Below, piece by piece: positions 16,692 through 26,770 of a stretch of DNA of 64,000 bases. The position numbers and the translations under genes were made by a program. Position 1 is the stretch's first letter; the number at the start of each line of letters is the position of its first letter. Source of the stretch: Pontibacter mucosus (GTDB taxonomy: Bacteria; Bacteroidota; Bacteroidia; Cytophagales; Hymenobacteraceae); NCBI RefSeq assembly GCF_003054055.1, contig NZ_QBKI01000008.1:124001-188000 (forward strand). Direction: 5' to 3'. Under the pieces are notes generated by a model. The model worked only from the letters and a program-made list of their open reading frames with translations. It searched no databases and was not told where the DNA came from.

Positions 16692-16994
16692 ATGAAGCTA
16701 CAGATGCATTCCATCCACTTCGAGGCAGACAAACAACTTACTGACTTTGTACAGCAGAAAGTGAACAAACTCGAAACATTCTATGATCGCATTGTGGAAG
16801 GCGAAGTGTTTCTTAAACATAACAACAAGGATGGCGTGGACAACAAGACCGTAGAGATCAAGTTGTTTGTGCCAGGCTCTACTCTATTCTCGCAGGAGGA
16901 CGCCCCCTCGTTTGAAGCTGCCGCCGACGCTGCCGTTGAGGCGATGCGACGCCAGCTAAAGCGCTTTAAGCAAAAACAAATGGCCCACCACTAA
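16692..16994 (+). CDS. raiA: Ribosome hibernation/translation-inhibitor protein (RaiA/HPF short form)
   Basis: 100 residues starting MKLQMHSIHFEADKQLTDFV at the ATG at 16692; upstream in-frame codons belong to the xerC 3' region. It has the beta-alpha-beta-beta-beta-alpha pattern of the S30EA/HPF short family (IHFEADKQLTDFVQQKVNKL, then EAAADAAVEAMRRQLKRFKQ). Such proteins bind the 30S decoding centre and silence or dimerise ribosomes in starvation. It lies 28 bases after xerC in the rpsU operon. Confidence 0.9.
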   Translation: MKLQMHSIHFEADKQLTDFVQQKVNKLETFYDRIVEGEVFLKHNNKDGVDNKTVEIKLFVPGSTLFSQEDAPSFEAAADAAVEAMRRQLKRFKQKQMAHH

Positions 16995-16999
16995 GACTT

Positions 17000-17057
17000 A
17001 TACTTTCTGGAAAGTATAAAAAAGCGGGGCCTGCTACAGAATAGCAGGCCCCGCTTT
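17000..17057. terminator. Bidirectional terminator between raiA and metK, with nested TATACTT inverted pair
   Basis: A 16-bp perfect stem (17021-17036 with 17042-17057) around the pentaloop cagaa, flanked by A and T runs, serves both converging genes. Directly before it, ttatacttt-ctgg-aaagtataa (about 16999-17018) forms another small hairpin from two inverted copies of the dispersed heptamer. Confidence 0.85.
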
Positions 17058-17080
17058 TTTGTTTACCAAACCAAGCCATT

Positions 17081-18385
17081 TTACAGGCCAAACTCGGCTT
17101 TAATCTTGTCTACATAATCAAGTTTCTCCCAGGTGAAGGTCTCGAACTCCCGCACTTCTTTCTTGCCGTTTACCAACACCTCTACTTGCTTCGTACCCGG
17201 TGTTCTGCCCATGTGCCCATAGGCTGCCGTCTCAGAGAAAATAGGGTTCTGCAAACCAAAACGCTGCACAATAGCATAAGGGCGCATGTCGAAAAGCTTG
17301 TTTACCTTTTCGGCAATCTCGCCATCGCTCATAGTGTTGCCGTTTGCGTCTTTCACCTTCGTAGAGCCATAGGTGGTAACATACAGGCCAACTGGCTTAG
17401 CCACGCCAATGGCGTAAGCTACCTGTACCAGCGCCTGGCTGGCTACACCGGCCGCCACCAGGTTCTTGGCGATATGGCGGGCAGCATACGCCGCAGAACG
17501 GTCTACCTTAGAAGAGTCCTTTCCAGAGAAAGCTCCCCCGCCGTGTGCACCTTTTCCCCCATACGTGTCCACAATAATCTTACGTCCTGTCAGGCCAGTA
17601 TCGCCGTGCGGTCCACCGATTACAAACTTACCCGTTGGGTTAATGTGGTAGACGATGTCCGCGTTGAAAAGATCCCGGATACGCTCAGGCAGCTGCTTCA
17701 GTACGCGGGGAATCAGAATGTTGTCAACATCCTCTTTTATCCTGGCCAGCATCTGGCGCTCCGCCTCGTTTTTCGCCTCCGTACTATCGTTATCAGCCTT
17801 TACAAACTCGTCGTGCTGGGTAGAGATCACTATGGTGTCGATCTTCTCGGGCACGTGGTTGTCGCTGTAGCGGATGGTAACCTGAGACTTTGCGTCTGGC
17901 CGCAGGTAAGTCATCACTTTTCCTTCTTTGCGAATCGCAGCCAGTTCCTGCAGCAGCAGGTGCGAAATGCTTAACGCAAGCGGCATGAAGTTATCTGTCT
18001 CGTCGGTGGCATACCCGAACATCATGCCCTGGTCGCCGGCCCCCTGGTCTTCCGGGTTGGCGCGCTCAACGCCCTGGTTTATATCTGCAGACTGCTCATG
18101 GATGGCCGAAATAACCCCGCAAGCATCTGCATCAAACATATATTCCGACTTGGTATAGCCAATTCGCTTTATAACATCGCGTGCTACCTTCTGTACGTCT
18201 ACGTAAGCCTCCGACTTCACTTCCCCGCTCAACACCACCAGGCCGGTGGTAACGAGGGTCTCACAGGCTACCTTAGACTGCGGGTCTTGCTTTAAGAATT
18301 CATCCAACAGCGCATCCGAAATCTGATCGGCCACTTTATCCGGGTGCCCTTCTGACACAGACTCAGATGTAAATAAATAAGGCAT
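17081..18385 (-). CDS. metK: S-adenosylmethionine synthetase
   Basis: 434 residues; makes SAM from methionine and ATP. Motifs include [20 protein letters not shown] at the N-terminus, [14 protein letters not shown] near residue 117, and the nucleotide-binding [13 protein letters not shown] near 259 followed by [20 protein letters not shown]. The length is at the long end for MetK, typical of Bacteroidota enzymes. It stands alone and converges on raiA. I see no SAM riboswitch in the 249 bases before its start. Confidence 0.97.
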   Translation of the reverse strand: MPYLFTSESVSEGHPDKVADQISDALLDEFLKQDPQSKVACETLVTTGLVVLSGEVKSEAYVDVQKVARDVIKRIGYTKSEYMFDADACGVISAIHEQSADINQGVERANPEDQGAGDQGMMFGYATDETDNFMPLALSISHLLLQELAAIRKEGKVMTYLRPDAKSQVTIRYSDNHVPEKIDTIVISTQHDEFVKADNDSTEAKNEAERQMLARIKEDVDNILIPRVLKQLPERIRDLFNADIVYHINPTGKFVIGGPHGDTGLTGRKIIVDTYGGKGAHGGGAFSGKDSSKVDRSAAYAARHIAKNLVAAGVASQALVQVAYAIGVAKPVGLYVTTYGSTKVKDANGNTMSDGEIAEKVNKLFDMRPYAIVQRFGLQNPIFSETAAYGHMGRTPGTKQVEVLVNGKKEVREFETFTWEKLDYVDKIKAEFGL

Positions 18386-18634
18386 ATTTTTCTATGGGTT
18401 TAGGTACAAAGTATAAACCGACTGCCCCCTTTGGCAGCGGGTACAAAGCTAAGACAAATCTGCCACACTTGAAACTGATAGAGGGCACTCTACAGTGGCA
18501 TGTAATAATTTAACAGCATAAAGGTTACGCCCCCGCAAAACTTGCTTTGGTAGGGAGCAGCAAGCAGAACAACACAACCTTTGAAAACGCCCCCCGTTCA
18601 TTTACATCAAATTGTATTTTTTTAGATAACCTAT

Positions 18635-19438
18635 ATGAAACGCCTATTAACTATATTTTGCCTTTTAACCTTTCTGGCAGGACAAGTACATGCCCAAGAT
18701 GACTCTCCTTATAAGACTAGCTTCAAAGTGGATGCCCCCATTATAGTGGCCGGCATGGGCCTCAGTGCTTATGGCCTGAAACTGATGAAGGACAAAGATG
18801 GACTGAGCGAGGAGGAAATCCTCTCCCTGAGCAAGGATGACGTAAACGGCTTCGACCGCTTTGCCGCCGGCTACCACTCAGACAATGCCAAGAAAATCAG
18901 CGATTATCCCTTTTACGCCTCCTTTGCTACTCCCTTTCTGATGCTCCTGAATGACAACGTTGGTAGCAAGGCTGGCCAGGTGTTGGTACTCTATGTAGAG
19001 ACGATGGCAGTGACCGGTGCATTTTTTACCATGACCAATGGCAACATAGCGCGTGAGCGCCCGCTGGTATACAGCCCGGATGTCGACATTTCGGATAAGA
19101 ATGACGCAAACGCCCGCAACTCCTTTTATGCCGGCCACACAGCCGCCACGGCCAGCGCCACCTTCTTCGCGGCCAAAATATTCCACGACTTCAACCCTGA
19201 CTCCCCTGCCCGCCCCTATGTATGGGCCGCCGCTGCTGCAGTACCTGCCGCTGTGGGCTACCTGCGCCTGAAGGCCGGCAAGCACTTTTTAAGCGATAAC
19301 CTGCTGGGCTATACCATGGGCGCGGCCGCCGGTATACTGGTGCCGCAGCTGCACAAGAAGACGAACAAGCGCAACATTAGCCTTATGCCTGTGTCGGGCA
19401 AATACTTTAACGGTGCGTTGATGACGTATACTTTCTAA
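18635..19438 (+). CDS. Secreted PAP2-family phosphatase
   Basis: 267 residues with a signal peptide ending VHAQ (about residue 21). The acid phosphatase/PAP2 motifs are present: ARERPLVY near 144 (Arg-Pro of motif 1), NSFYAGHTAA near 166 (Ser-Gly-His type, here YAGH), and RLKAGKHFLSDNLLG near 214 with catalytic His and Asp. It should hydrolyse phosphomonoester or lipid-pyrophosphate substrates in the periplasm. It diverges from metK. Related enzymes dephosphorylate undecaprenyl pyrophosphate or phosphatidate; which applies is not visible. Confidence 0.88.
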   Translation: MKRLLTIFCLLTFLAGQVHAQDDSPYKTSFKVDAPIIVAGMGLSAYGLKLMKDKDGLSEEEILSLSKDDVNGFDRFAAGYHSDNAKKISDYPFYASFATPFLMLLNDNVGSKAGQVLVLYVETMAVTGAFFTMTNGNIARERPLVYSPDVDISDKNDANARNSFYAGHTAATASATFFAAKIFHDFNPDSPARPYVWAAAAAVPAAVGYLRLKAGKHFLSDNLLGYTMGAAAGILVPQLHKKTNKRNISLMPVSGKYFNGALMTYTF

Positions 19439-19762
19439 GGACTATACTGTCGCCGTGTTTCCTATACATTCCCCTGCTTTTATCTCTTCATCTTAGGGTA
19501 GTGAAACTAGTTTTGAGGTTATACAGGACATAGTGGTAGATACTTTTTCAACGGTATTGCTGTTGACAGAGGAATCATTATTCTGGTGCTAGAATTGTGT
19601 ATATAAGTCTCCAAGTTCTAGCTATTTAAAATAAACAATGAATAGAGTTCTAAAGGAGATCTATACCTGGTAAGATATGGAAACATAAGAAAAGGCCACC
19701 CATAAGGGTGGCCTTTTCTTATGTTTCCTACAATAAGCATTGCAGGAAGAATTTTATTATTG
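19439..19762. other. Intergenic gap between PAP2 gene and the SusCD block
   Basis: AT-rich, no gene seen. It contains a TATACTT copy in the end of the upstream gene and the strong terminator at 19679-19728. Base composition drops here to that of the following SusCD block. Confidence 0.5.
19679..19728. terminator. Perfect 23-bp hairpin terminator after the first SusD gene
   Basis: Arms 19679-19701 and 19706-19728 are exact reverse complements with a 4-base loop (ataa). It lies 34 bases downstream of the SusD stop (minus strand). The T-rich inner arm is unusual, and the symmetric structure would serve both strands. Confidence 0.8.
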
Positions 19763-21346
19763 TTACTTGTTGAGGTCAGGGTTGTTAAGCACTTCTGCCT
19801 GTGGAATCTCAAACGTCAACTCGTCAGAGTCCCATGCAAAAGTTTGACCTGGCAGGAAGATGTGATTCTCACCTCTGGTCACATTAACTTTGTTTCGCTT
19901 AATGGCTAAGTAAGCTTTACCTTCACCCCACAACTCAATTCGAGTCTGCAGCAAAATTTCATCCTTTAGGGCCTGGCCACCAATGCCATTCAGATAAGAA
20001 TCATACTCTGCATAAGCACCTTCCTCAAATCTGTTTTGCATCAGCATCTTCAGAGCATCTTTCGCTTGAGCTTCTTGACCTAATCTTGCGTGTGCTTCAG
20101 CTTTCAGCAGGATCATCTCCTCTATACGCATGTACACGTAATCCGTGATGACATTCCTCTGGCCGCCAATCTTTCTAGCTGGGTCAAAGAACTTATTAAG
20201 TGGCATCAGGTCAAAATCGCCCTCCTCATAGCCATCTTCTTTATAAGCAGCTTCAAGACCACCACCAATTGGATCGAACCAGTTCTTTCTATAGTCATCC
20301 TTACGAATGGCATTATACAAGTTAATATCAATGGTTTTAGGATCTCCAGCCCAAGCATAGCTATAAGTAAAGATATCTATTTGTCCCCACCATGAAACCA
20401 GGTCCAGTCCATTTGCTAATGTGAGGTCTACACCCCACATCCAGCTTGGAGTGGTCACGTTGTTGAATCCTGACTGAGGGTTTGTTAAAGCACCTGTACT
20501 TGGGTTTATTTGAGCATAAAGCTCACCCTTGTTAGTAATGCGATATCCACTTGCTATCAGGTCATCGGTAAGGGTTACGACCTGCTGCAGGTCAGCTTGT
20601 GTGCCTCTGGCTGCCAGCGCATAAGCCAATAAACCTTTTGCCACAGTCTGGTCTATTTGATCTTTAGAGGAGCGGTTAAAGTCTTCCAAGTAGCTGATTG
20701 CCTCTGTAAGATCATCAACGATAAGATTATATACTTCTTCAGAAGTAGCCTTTGGCTGATTCGGAACCTGCGTATTTGTATAAATAGGAAGAATTTTCTC
20801 TGAGCCGGTACCGTATCCTGGAGAATACAATTGAGCAAGATAGAAGTAGGCATAAGCACGCATAGCTTTAGCTTGTCCCATTATATGGCGCTGCAGTGGT
20901 TCTGTCTGCTCAGCATCAGTTCCACCCAGTGCATCGATTACCGTGTTGGCCCCAAAGATGATACGGTAGTAGTATCTCCATGGCATGTAACCTTCGTTCT
21001 GCGTATAGTCCTTCGTGTCCTGATACTGAGCGATACTAGAATACCATCCATAAGTTGCACCAGCCAGTACCATGTCCGAGGAAAGCATATCCATGTAAAT
21101 ATCCCAACTCTTCTGGCCAAAGTCATCGTGCTGCAGGTCTGTACCGCCTGTGCCGGTGTTATACATGGTAGCGTATAAACCTGCAATGTTACCATTCAAA
21201 AGCGATGGATCTTTTGCTGCAGCGTCAGCAAGCTGCTCAGGCGATATTTCGTCTCCAGAGGGCTTTACATCCAAGTACTCTTTTTCACAACTGCTTAGCG
21301 AAAGAGTGAGAGCAGCCGCTCCTATTATATATAAATTTTTCTTCAT
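19763..21346 (-). CDS. SusD/RagB family nutrient-binding lipoprotein (pair 1)
   Basis: 527 residues. The lipoprotein signal peptide MKKNLYIIGAAALTLSLSSC is followed by EKEYLDVKP, the standard SusD opening. TPR-like helices such as QAKAMRAYAYFYLAQLYSPG (near 145) and EEMILLKAEAHARLGQEAQA (near 410) and the C-terminal ELWGEGKAYLAIKR (near 475) are family hallmarks. It caps the SusC channel at the cell surface and binds glycan or peptide. It starts 14 bases after its SusC partner. No glycosidase or sulfatase lies nearby to suggest a substrate. Composition is AT-richer than that of flanking genes. Confidence 0.93.
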   Translation of the reverse strand: MKKNLYIIGAAALTLSLSSCEKEYLDVKPSGDEISPEQLADAAAKDPSLLNGNIAGLYATMYNTGTGGTDLQHDDFGQKSWDIYMDMLSSDMVLAGATYGWYSSIAQYQDTKDYTQNEGYMPWRYYYRIIFGANTVIDALGGTDAEQTEPLQRHIMGQAKAMRAYAYFYLAQLYSPGYGTGSEKILPIYTNTQVPNQPKATSEEVYNLIVDDLTEAISYLEDFNRSSKDQIDQTVAKGLLAYALAARGTQADLQQVVTLTDDLIASGYRITNKGELYAQINPSTGALTNPQSGFNNVTTPSWMWGVDLTLANGLDLVSWWGQIDIFTYSYAWAGDPKTIDINLYNAIRKDDYRKNWFDPIGGGLEAAYKEDGYEEGDFDLMPLNKFFDPARKIGGQRNVITDYVYMRIEEMILLKAEAHARLGQEAQAKDALKMLMQNRFEEGAYAEYDSYLNGIGGQALKDEILLQTRIELWGEGKAYLAIKRNKVNVTRGENHIFLPGQTFAWDSDELTFEIPQAEVLNNPDLNK

Positions 21347-21360
21347 ATTAATCAGTCAAA

Positions 21361-24300
21361 TTAAATTTTAACTTTTAAGCCTGCTGTAAAGGTAGATAGC
21401 GGAGAATAGCGGTAGGTGCTTGAGCTACCTGCTTCTGCAGTTGAGGGGTTAAAGCCTTTACGGGCTGTGTTAATCCAAAGATTATCACCAGATAACCAAA
21501 TAGATAGGCCACCAATACCATACTTGCTTACGAAGTTGCCAGGTACAGTATATGTTAGACGCACATTGTTCAGCACCAGGAAGTTTGCCTTGGTTAGGAA
21601 GCGCGTTGAAGATGAGGCTACGTTTGTATCGTATCCGCGTGAAAGGCGAGGCACATCTGTAATATCGCCTTCTTTCTGCCATCTATCCATAATGTCCTCG
21701 TGCCAGTTGTTACGCCCAGCTAGGTCGTTATGCATCAGGTTAGCATAAGCACCATCATAAGCATAACCTCCAAAGCTATACAGCATCTGAGCACTCAGGT
21801 CGAAGCCTTTATATCCAGCAGATATGTTAAAGGCGCCACGCACATCTGGAATAGCAGACTTCCCGTTGTACTTCAGCGTAGCAGCTGAATATGTCTTGGT
21901 AGTAGCTGTCTTCAGGTCACCCTCGTTTACATCAGGATTGTTGTACAGGTAGTCAGACAGGTTTGCAATTCCTTCGCCCTGATCCAGCGCTCCGTTACCG
22001 TTAGCATCGTTGTAAACAACATTCCACATACCTCTACCATCCTGTGGATCTACACCAGCCCACTCGCGCAGGTAAAAATCATAGATAGAATGCCCCTTAG
22101 ACCAAGCATACTGACCTTGCACATCTATTGGCTTAGGTTTACCTGTTACAGGATCAAGAGGCATCTCTGTGATTTTATTAGAGAAAATCTCTCCATTAAC
22201 CCCTATGCTTAAGCGGTAGTCTTTTCCTTGGAATACATCACCAGTCACATCAAATTCTAAACCTTGGTTTCTCAGGTTGCCGTCATTCACTTGAATCAAC
22301 GCATAACCAATAGATGGGCCTAGTCTTCTCTCGAAAATTAGGTCTGTTGTGTTCTTGATGTAGTAATCAATAGAACCATAAATACGGTTATTTGCGACTT
22401 CGAAATCAATACCTGTTTGGAACTGCTTGGACGTTTCCCAAGTCAGATCCTGATTGCCTTTTGTAGAGAAGGCAAAAGCTGGGTTATCATTAAGGTTATT
22501 TATGTTATAAATATCATAACCCGGATAGAAACCTACACCAGCTTGATCACCAATCAGACCATAGCTAGCCTTCAACTTCAGCATGTCAAAGATGTTCTGA
22601 CTGCTCATGAAGTCTTCACTGGTAATCATCCAACCAGCACCAATTGAACCGAATGTGCCCCACTTGTCTTTTCTAAAGCGAGAAGAACCATCTCTTCTGA
22701 TAGTAGCAGATAGGAAATATTTATTATCGAAGTCGTAGTTAACCTGACCGAAGTAGCTTTCAAGGGTGTACTGATGTGTAGCCCCGGTAGATGGGTTATG
22801 AATCACCGCATTGCTCAGATCTTCGATGTTAGGGTCAACTAGATTTTGCCCAGAAGCAGTTTGAACATTACGCTTCCAATCTGTTACTTCATGGGCAGCA
22901 AGCGCCTCCACGTTATGTAAACCGAAAGTTTTATTGTAGCGCAGTAGGTTCAGCAGGTTATAGGAGAAAACTTCTGTACCACGGTGGAAAAGGCTACCAT
23001 TCTGTGTAGCTGAGCTACCGTAGTATTTGTTACCCCTGTTTACAAATTTGTTGTTGAAATATTGCGCACCTAGCCTATTCTCCAGTGTCAGGCCCTCTGC
23101 AATATTCACGTTCAGGCTCGCATTACCGTTTAACTCGTTACGGTTACTTCGGTTGGTATCATAAGTAGCATCTGCAATAGCGTTAGTAAGTGCACCAAAG
23201 CCACGGCCTACACCATAGTCATACTGATTTCCACCAAAGATTGGGTCTGTGATAAAATTACCTTCTGCATCTCTACTAAATAGCGGGTAGATAGACGGAA
23301 TATTATCTACAAACCAGAAGATGCTTCCAGAGTCTTCGCTCTGCCCATTATTGTTTGTCTCAGAACGAGAGTAGTTAAAGTTAAAGTTACCAGTCAGCCA
23401 GCTGTTAATCTCCTGGTTTAGATTCAAACGCGCAGTAAGACGCTCGTAGTCAGAATTGATTAGATACCCTACGTCCTTCAGATAGCCAAAAGAGGAGTAA
23501 TAATGTGTTTTATCAGAAGAACCACCAAACTTCACATTTACCTCAGAACGATTAGAGTTTTGGAAGCCATAGTCTTCCCAGTTCTCAGGGTTATATTTTC
23601 TTTCTACACCAGGTCTAACAGTTCTAGTCACTGGGTCTATAATTTCAGCAGCAGTACCACTCCAGAGGTTGTACTTAGGATTAATTCCTGAGCTTGAAAA
23701 CAATGAAGAATTTGCATAAGTTGTCGCACGGGCATCATCGTAGCCACCTGCAGCTACACCATAGTTGTATAAGCTCTCCCAGGTCAAACCAACATACTGC
23801 TCAGGAGATTTGATGGTCTGGTAGCGTGGAAGCAAAGCTTGGTTCGTACCAAAGTTGGCATCAACCTCAATGTAGTTGTCTTTACCTCTACCTGTCTTAG
23901 TTGTGATAACAATAACGCCATTTGCACCTCTAGAACCATAGATGGCTGTAGCTGCAGCATCTTTTAGTACTGTAGTGGACTCAATATCAGCAGGGTTTAT
24001 AGAGTTAATGCTGCCATTAAAAGGAACACCGTCTACTACATATAATGGATCACGGTTACCGTTCACAGAACCGATACCACGAATACGTACCGTCGCCTCA
24101 GTACCTGGCTGACCGCTCGTATTAACAATTCTCACGCCTGAAACCTCACCGGCAAGTGCCTGAGAAACGTTTGACACACTTTTGGACTCCAGTCTCTCCG
24201 CACTCACCACTTTCGCCGTACCTGTGAAGGACTCTTTTGTTGTGGTAGAGTAACCTACTACTACAATCTCTTCCAGTGCTTTGGCATCCTCAGATAGAGA

Positions 24301-24582
24301 CACATTTATAGTGCTTCTGCCTGACACGTTTACCTCCTGAGCCACATAACCCAAGAAGTTAAAAATCAGTGTTGCATCTCCAGAGGGCACATTTACAGAA
24401 TAATTGCCCTCAATCCCCGTAGTAGTACCTGTTGTGGTACCTTTCACAATGACAGCAACTCCAGGTAGCGGTTGTCCACTACTGGCATCGGTCACCTTAC
24501 CCGTAACAGTTTGGCTTTGCGCCCACGCCTGATTCACAAGCGCAAGAAGCATCACCAAACTAAATAATAGAACTTTTCTCAT
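21361..24582 (-). CDS. SusC/RagA family TonB-linked outer-membrane protein (pair 1)
   Basis: 1073 residues. A signal peptide ends NQAWAQ, followed by a carboxypeptidase-regulatory-like domain (residues about 22-100, GKVTDASSGQPLPGVAVIVK), a TonB-dependent plug (about 105-230, GQPGTEATVRIRGIGSVNG, PLYVVDGVPF, ATAIYGSRGANGVIVITTK), then a barrel to the C-terminus (STFTAGLKVKI). It imports oligomers with the downstream SusD, driven by TonB. The 5' end and about 300 bases upstream are near-duplicates of those of the second SusC gene, while much of the barrel differs, which suggests tandem duplication with later divergence of the binding region. Confidence 0.95.
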   Translation of the reverse strand: MRKVLLFSLVMLLALVNQAWAQSQTVTGKVTDASSGQPLPGVAVIVKGTTTGTTTGIEGNYSVNVPSGDATLIFNFLGYVAQEVNVSGRSTINVSLSEDAKALEEIVVVGYSTTTKESFTGTAKVVSAERLESKSVSNVSQALAGEVSGVRIVNTSGQPGTEATVRIRGIGSVNGNRDPLYVVDGVPFNGSINSINPADIESTTVLKDAAATAIYGSRGANGVIVITTKTGRGKDNYIEVDANFGTNQALLPRYQTIKSPEQYVGLTWESLYNYGVAAGGYDDARATTYANSSLFSSSGINPKYNLWSGTAAEIIDPVTRTVRPGVERKYNPENWEDYGFQNSNRSEVNVKFGGSSDKTHYYSSFGYLKDVGYLINSDYERLTARLNLNQEINSWLTGNFNFNYSRSETNNNGQSEDSGSIFWFVDNIPSIYPLFSRDAEGNFITDPIFGGNQYDYGVGRGFGALTNAIADATYDTNRSNRNELNGNASLNVNIAEGLTLENRLGAQYFNNKFVNRGNKYYGSSATQNGSLFHRGTEVFSYNLLNLLRYNKTFGLHNVEALAAHEVTDWKRNVQTASGQNLVDPNIEDLSNAVIHNPSTGATHQYTLESYFGQVNYDFDNKYFLSATIRRDGSSRFRKDKWGTFGSIGAGWMITSEDFMSSQNIFDMLKLKASYGLIGDQAGVGFYPGYDIYNINNLNDNPAFAFSTKGNQDLTWETSKQFQTGIDFEVANNRIYGSIDYYIKNTTDLIFERRLGPSIGYALIQVNDGNLRNQGLEFDVTGDVFQGKDYRLSIGVNGEIFSNKITEMPLDPVTGKPKPIDVQGQYAWSKGHSIYDFYLREWAGVDPQDGRGMWNVVYNDANGNGALDQGEGIANLSDYLYNNPDVNEGDLKTATTKTYSAATLKYNGKSAIPDVRGAFNISAGYKGFDLSAQMLYSFGGYAYDGAYANLMHNDLAGRNNWHEDIMDRWQKEGDITDVPRLSRGYDTNVASSSTRFLTKANFLVLNNVRLTYTVPGNFVSKYGIGGLSIWLSGDNLWINTARKGFNPSTAEAGSSSTYRYSPLSTFTAGLKVKI

Positions 24583-24900
24583 AAAGTTAGATTAGATTGA
24601 TTGGTAAAATAGTTTATGGTTGTTTCTCAAATATAGGTCGATGTTATAACACTTCCCACAGCCATTTTAAAAAAACATTCCAAAAATTTAACCTAACCTT
24701 AATTTTGCCGCAAAAGGCAAGCTTGTTGCATATTCAACCAACTGTATATAAACCACTTACCTCACCCTACTAATCAATTTGGCATTTTTCTTATACAGCT
24801 TCAAAAACCTGTGTCAAAGAAAATATTCAGACATTCCGCTATAGGAAATTGCTGTTACAACTTCCTTTGACCTTGAGGTTTACTAACATACTGTATTAAG
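24583..24900 (-). repeat. Duplicated SusC leader, copy 1, with candidate promoter
   Basis: This stretch matches 29942-30260 closely by eye, including the block acttcccacagccat (24651-24665), the run through gcaagcttgttgcatattca, ctgtatataaaccacttac, and the dyad attccgctataggaaat (24833-24849). On the minus strand TATATTTG (24628-24635) fits the TAnnTTTG box, though no TTG sits 19 bases upstream; the conserved GGCTGTGGGAAGT may replace it. Copy number two, same orientation. Confidence 0.75.
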
Positions 24901-25243
24901 TTTGGAATTACACTTTTAAAGCATCTAGACTTAACTATATTTAGTTAATGTTAGTCTACTTTGAAATGCATGAATTATTCATCAGCAGTATTAATCATCC
25001 CTTATTGTAAGGGGCTTTTTTATAAAAGTGTTTCATTAAATAATTCTTTATTTAACACTAGTATTTCACTTTTCTGATTCTCTTATTGCTTGATCTAGAA
25101 TGTCAGATTTCACTGCAAATAATGTATGATCATTACTGATAAGACACAAAAAAGCGCCTTAGTGAAATTCTAAGGCGCTTTAAAACTTACACCTCTATAA
25201 ATTGGTAGAGGTTTTTTTACTTGTTACATTAAGTATCAAGGCA
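24901..25243. other. Intergenic remainder between the two SusCD pairs
   Basis: AT-rich, no gene seen. It holds a small hairpin (ccctta / taaggg near 24997-25012) followed by seven T on the plus strand, and the SusD terminator at 25148-25181. Confidence 0.45.
25148..25181 (-). terminator. Terminator of SusCD pair 2
   Basis: A 12-bp perfect stem (aaagcgccttag / ctaaggcgcttt) with a 7-base loop, followed on the minus strand by T residues, 63 bases after the SusD stop. Confidence 0.8.
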
Positions 25244-26767
25244 TTACAGTGGGTTCTGTTTCATACCCGGATTTCTGTTAGCATTTAACTCATCCTGTGG
25301 AATCAACCACTGCCAGCGGTTATCGCCTGCTGGAACTGAAAACAAGTTATTTACAAGAGTCGCATCGTGGTTAGCACCAGTTCTGTCAAGTGCGCTATTC
25401 GTGCGCTTCAGATCTAAGAAGCGGAAACCTTCGCCCCACAGCTCAATACGACGCTGCAACAGGATTTCATCAATTAGATCCTGCCCAACCAGTTCAATTA
25501 GTGTGTACTCCTCGTCACGGGCCTCCATTAACTCAGCCAGTACCAGTGCAGCATCCACGCTTCTTCCAAGGCGAGCAAGCGCCTCCGCCTCAACCAAGTA
25601 CATCTCAGCAGCTCTCATGTACGGTACGTCACCAATACTACTGGCTCCACCGTCAGCCATAAACTTTCTGTTCATATAGGGCTTAGCCGAAAAGTTGGAC
25701 GGGATTACAAATCCATTCACATCATAACCTGTAGTCTTGCCGTCAGCATCCTTCACGGGCTCTGGCTTCGGATCCCAAAGCTGCTTACGCACATCAGTAT
25801 CCCCAATCTCAGCATACAGCTTGCTGTTGATGGCTTTAGGGTTTGACCTGATGTTAGTAGAACTAAAGTTAGCCGACATATAGGCGAAGAAAGAGTAAAA
25901 ATATGTTGTCTGGTCAGCAATTTGATCACTGCCCCACATCCACTCGCCATTCTCCACGTTGTTGAAGCCTGCCAGATAATCTTTAGTGCTCATCAACGAG
26001 TAAGCTTGGCGTGCCTCATTTGCGTACTGAGCAGCAGTTTCCCAGTCCTGCATCGTAAGGGCTACTCGTGCCTTGATACCTTTGACAACGTCAATATTGA
26101 AATGAGACTTAGCATTACGACCTTCTGGCAATAGCGAAATCGCCTCATCGAGGTCTTTATTAACCTGAGCGTATACTTCTTCTACAGATGCACGAGGTTG
26201 GCCCTCTGTTGTATTCTCCGTCAAAATTGGCACACCAGCCTGTTCATTAGTGCCTTTAGTAGCATCATAGCGCTCCGCAAAGATCTGCACTAGTTGGTGG
26301 TGAGCCCAAGCCCTGTAAGCCAGTGCCTGCCCCTTAATCTCCTCTTTATCCGCATCAGAACCATCCACATTATCAATGTTGTTGATGATCATGTTTGCGT
26401 TAGCTATTAGCTTATAGTAGAACCTATAGGTGAAGTAGACTGTAGTGGCATTTGCATTGCGGTGTGTTAGCCATTTATAGGTGTTATTGAACCAGCCATT
26501 ACCGGCTGCAGTCATCACCACGTCTTCACCCAGCATATCCATATTAATCATTACTGACCCCTGACCAGCTTGATCTTGGGTACTGTATTGCATAAACATG
26601 GCTCTGTGGATACCATTAAGGGCAGCCCAAGCGTTGGCAGTAGTCGTAAACACTGATTGTTCAGAAACAGCATCCGTTGGCTGTGTCTCCAGGTAGTCCT
26701 TTTCGCAGGAGGAGAAAACCAGCATGCAGGCTGCAAGCGAACTATATAATACTTTTTTCATTTTCAA
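25244..26767 (-). CDS. SusD/RagB family nutrient-binding lipoprotein (pair 2)
   Basis: 507 residues, lipobox FSSC at about residue 20 followed by EKDYLETQPTDAVSEQ. SusD helices are seen in GQALAYRAWAHHQLVQIFAE (near 150) and RAAEMYLVEAEALARLGRSV (near 385), and the family C-terminal signature is RRIELWGEGFRFLDLKRTNS (near 437). It is clearly related to the pair-1 SusD but well diverged. It starts 3 bases after its SusC partner, so translation is probably coupled. Confidence 0.93.
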   Translation of the reverse strand: MKMKKVLYSSLAACMLVFSSCEKDYLETQPTDAVSEQSVFTTTANAWAALNGIHRAMFMQYSTQDQAGQGSVMINMDMLGEDVVMTAAGNGWFNNTYKWLTHRNANATTVYFTYRFYYKLIANANMIINNIDNVDGSDADKEEIKGQALAYRAWAHHQLVQIFAERYDATKGTNEQAGVPILTENTTEGQPRASVEEVYAQVNKDLDEAISLLPEGRNAKSHFNIDVVKGIKARVALTMQDWETAAQYANEARQAYSLMSTKDYLAGFNNVENGEWMWGSDQIADQTTYFYSFFAYMSANFSSTNIRSNPKAINSKLYAEIGDTDVRKQLWDPKPEPVKDADGKTTGYDVNGFVIPSNFSAKPYMNRKFMADGGASSIGDVPYMRAAEMYLVEAEALARLGRSVDAALVLAELMEARDEEYTLIELVGQDLIDEILLQRRIELWGEGFRFLDLKRTNSALDRTGANHDATLVNNLFSVPAGDNRWQWLIPQDELNANRNPGMKQNPL

Positions 26768-26770
26768 AAA

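Noticed and set aside
18386-18634. SAM riboswitch upstream of metK
   Set aside because: I looked for a structured aptamer before the metK start and saw none of the known SAM-riboswitch cores; only one small stem (gccccc...gggggc type) and a heptamer copy.
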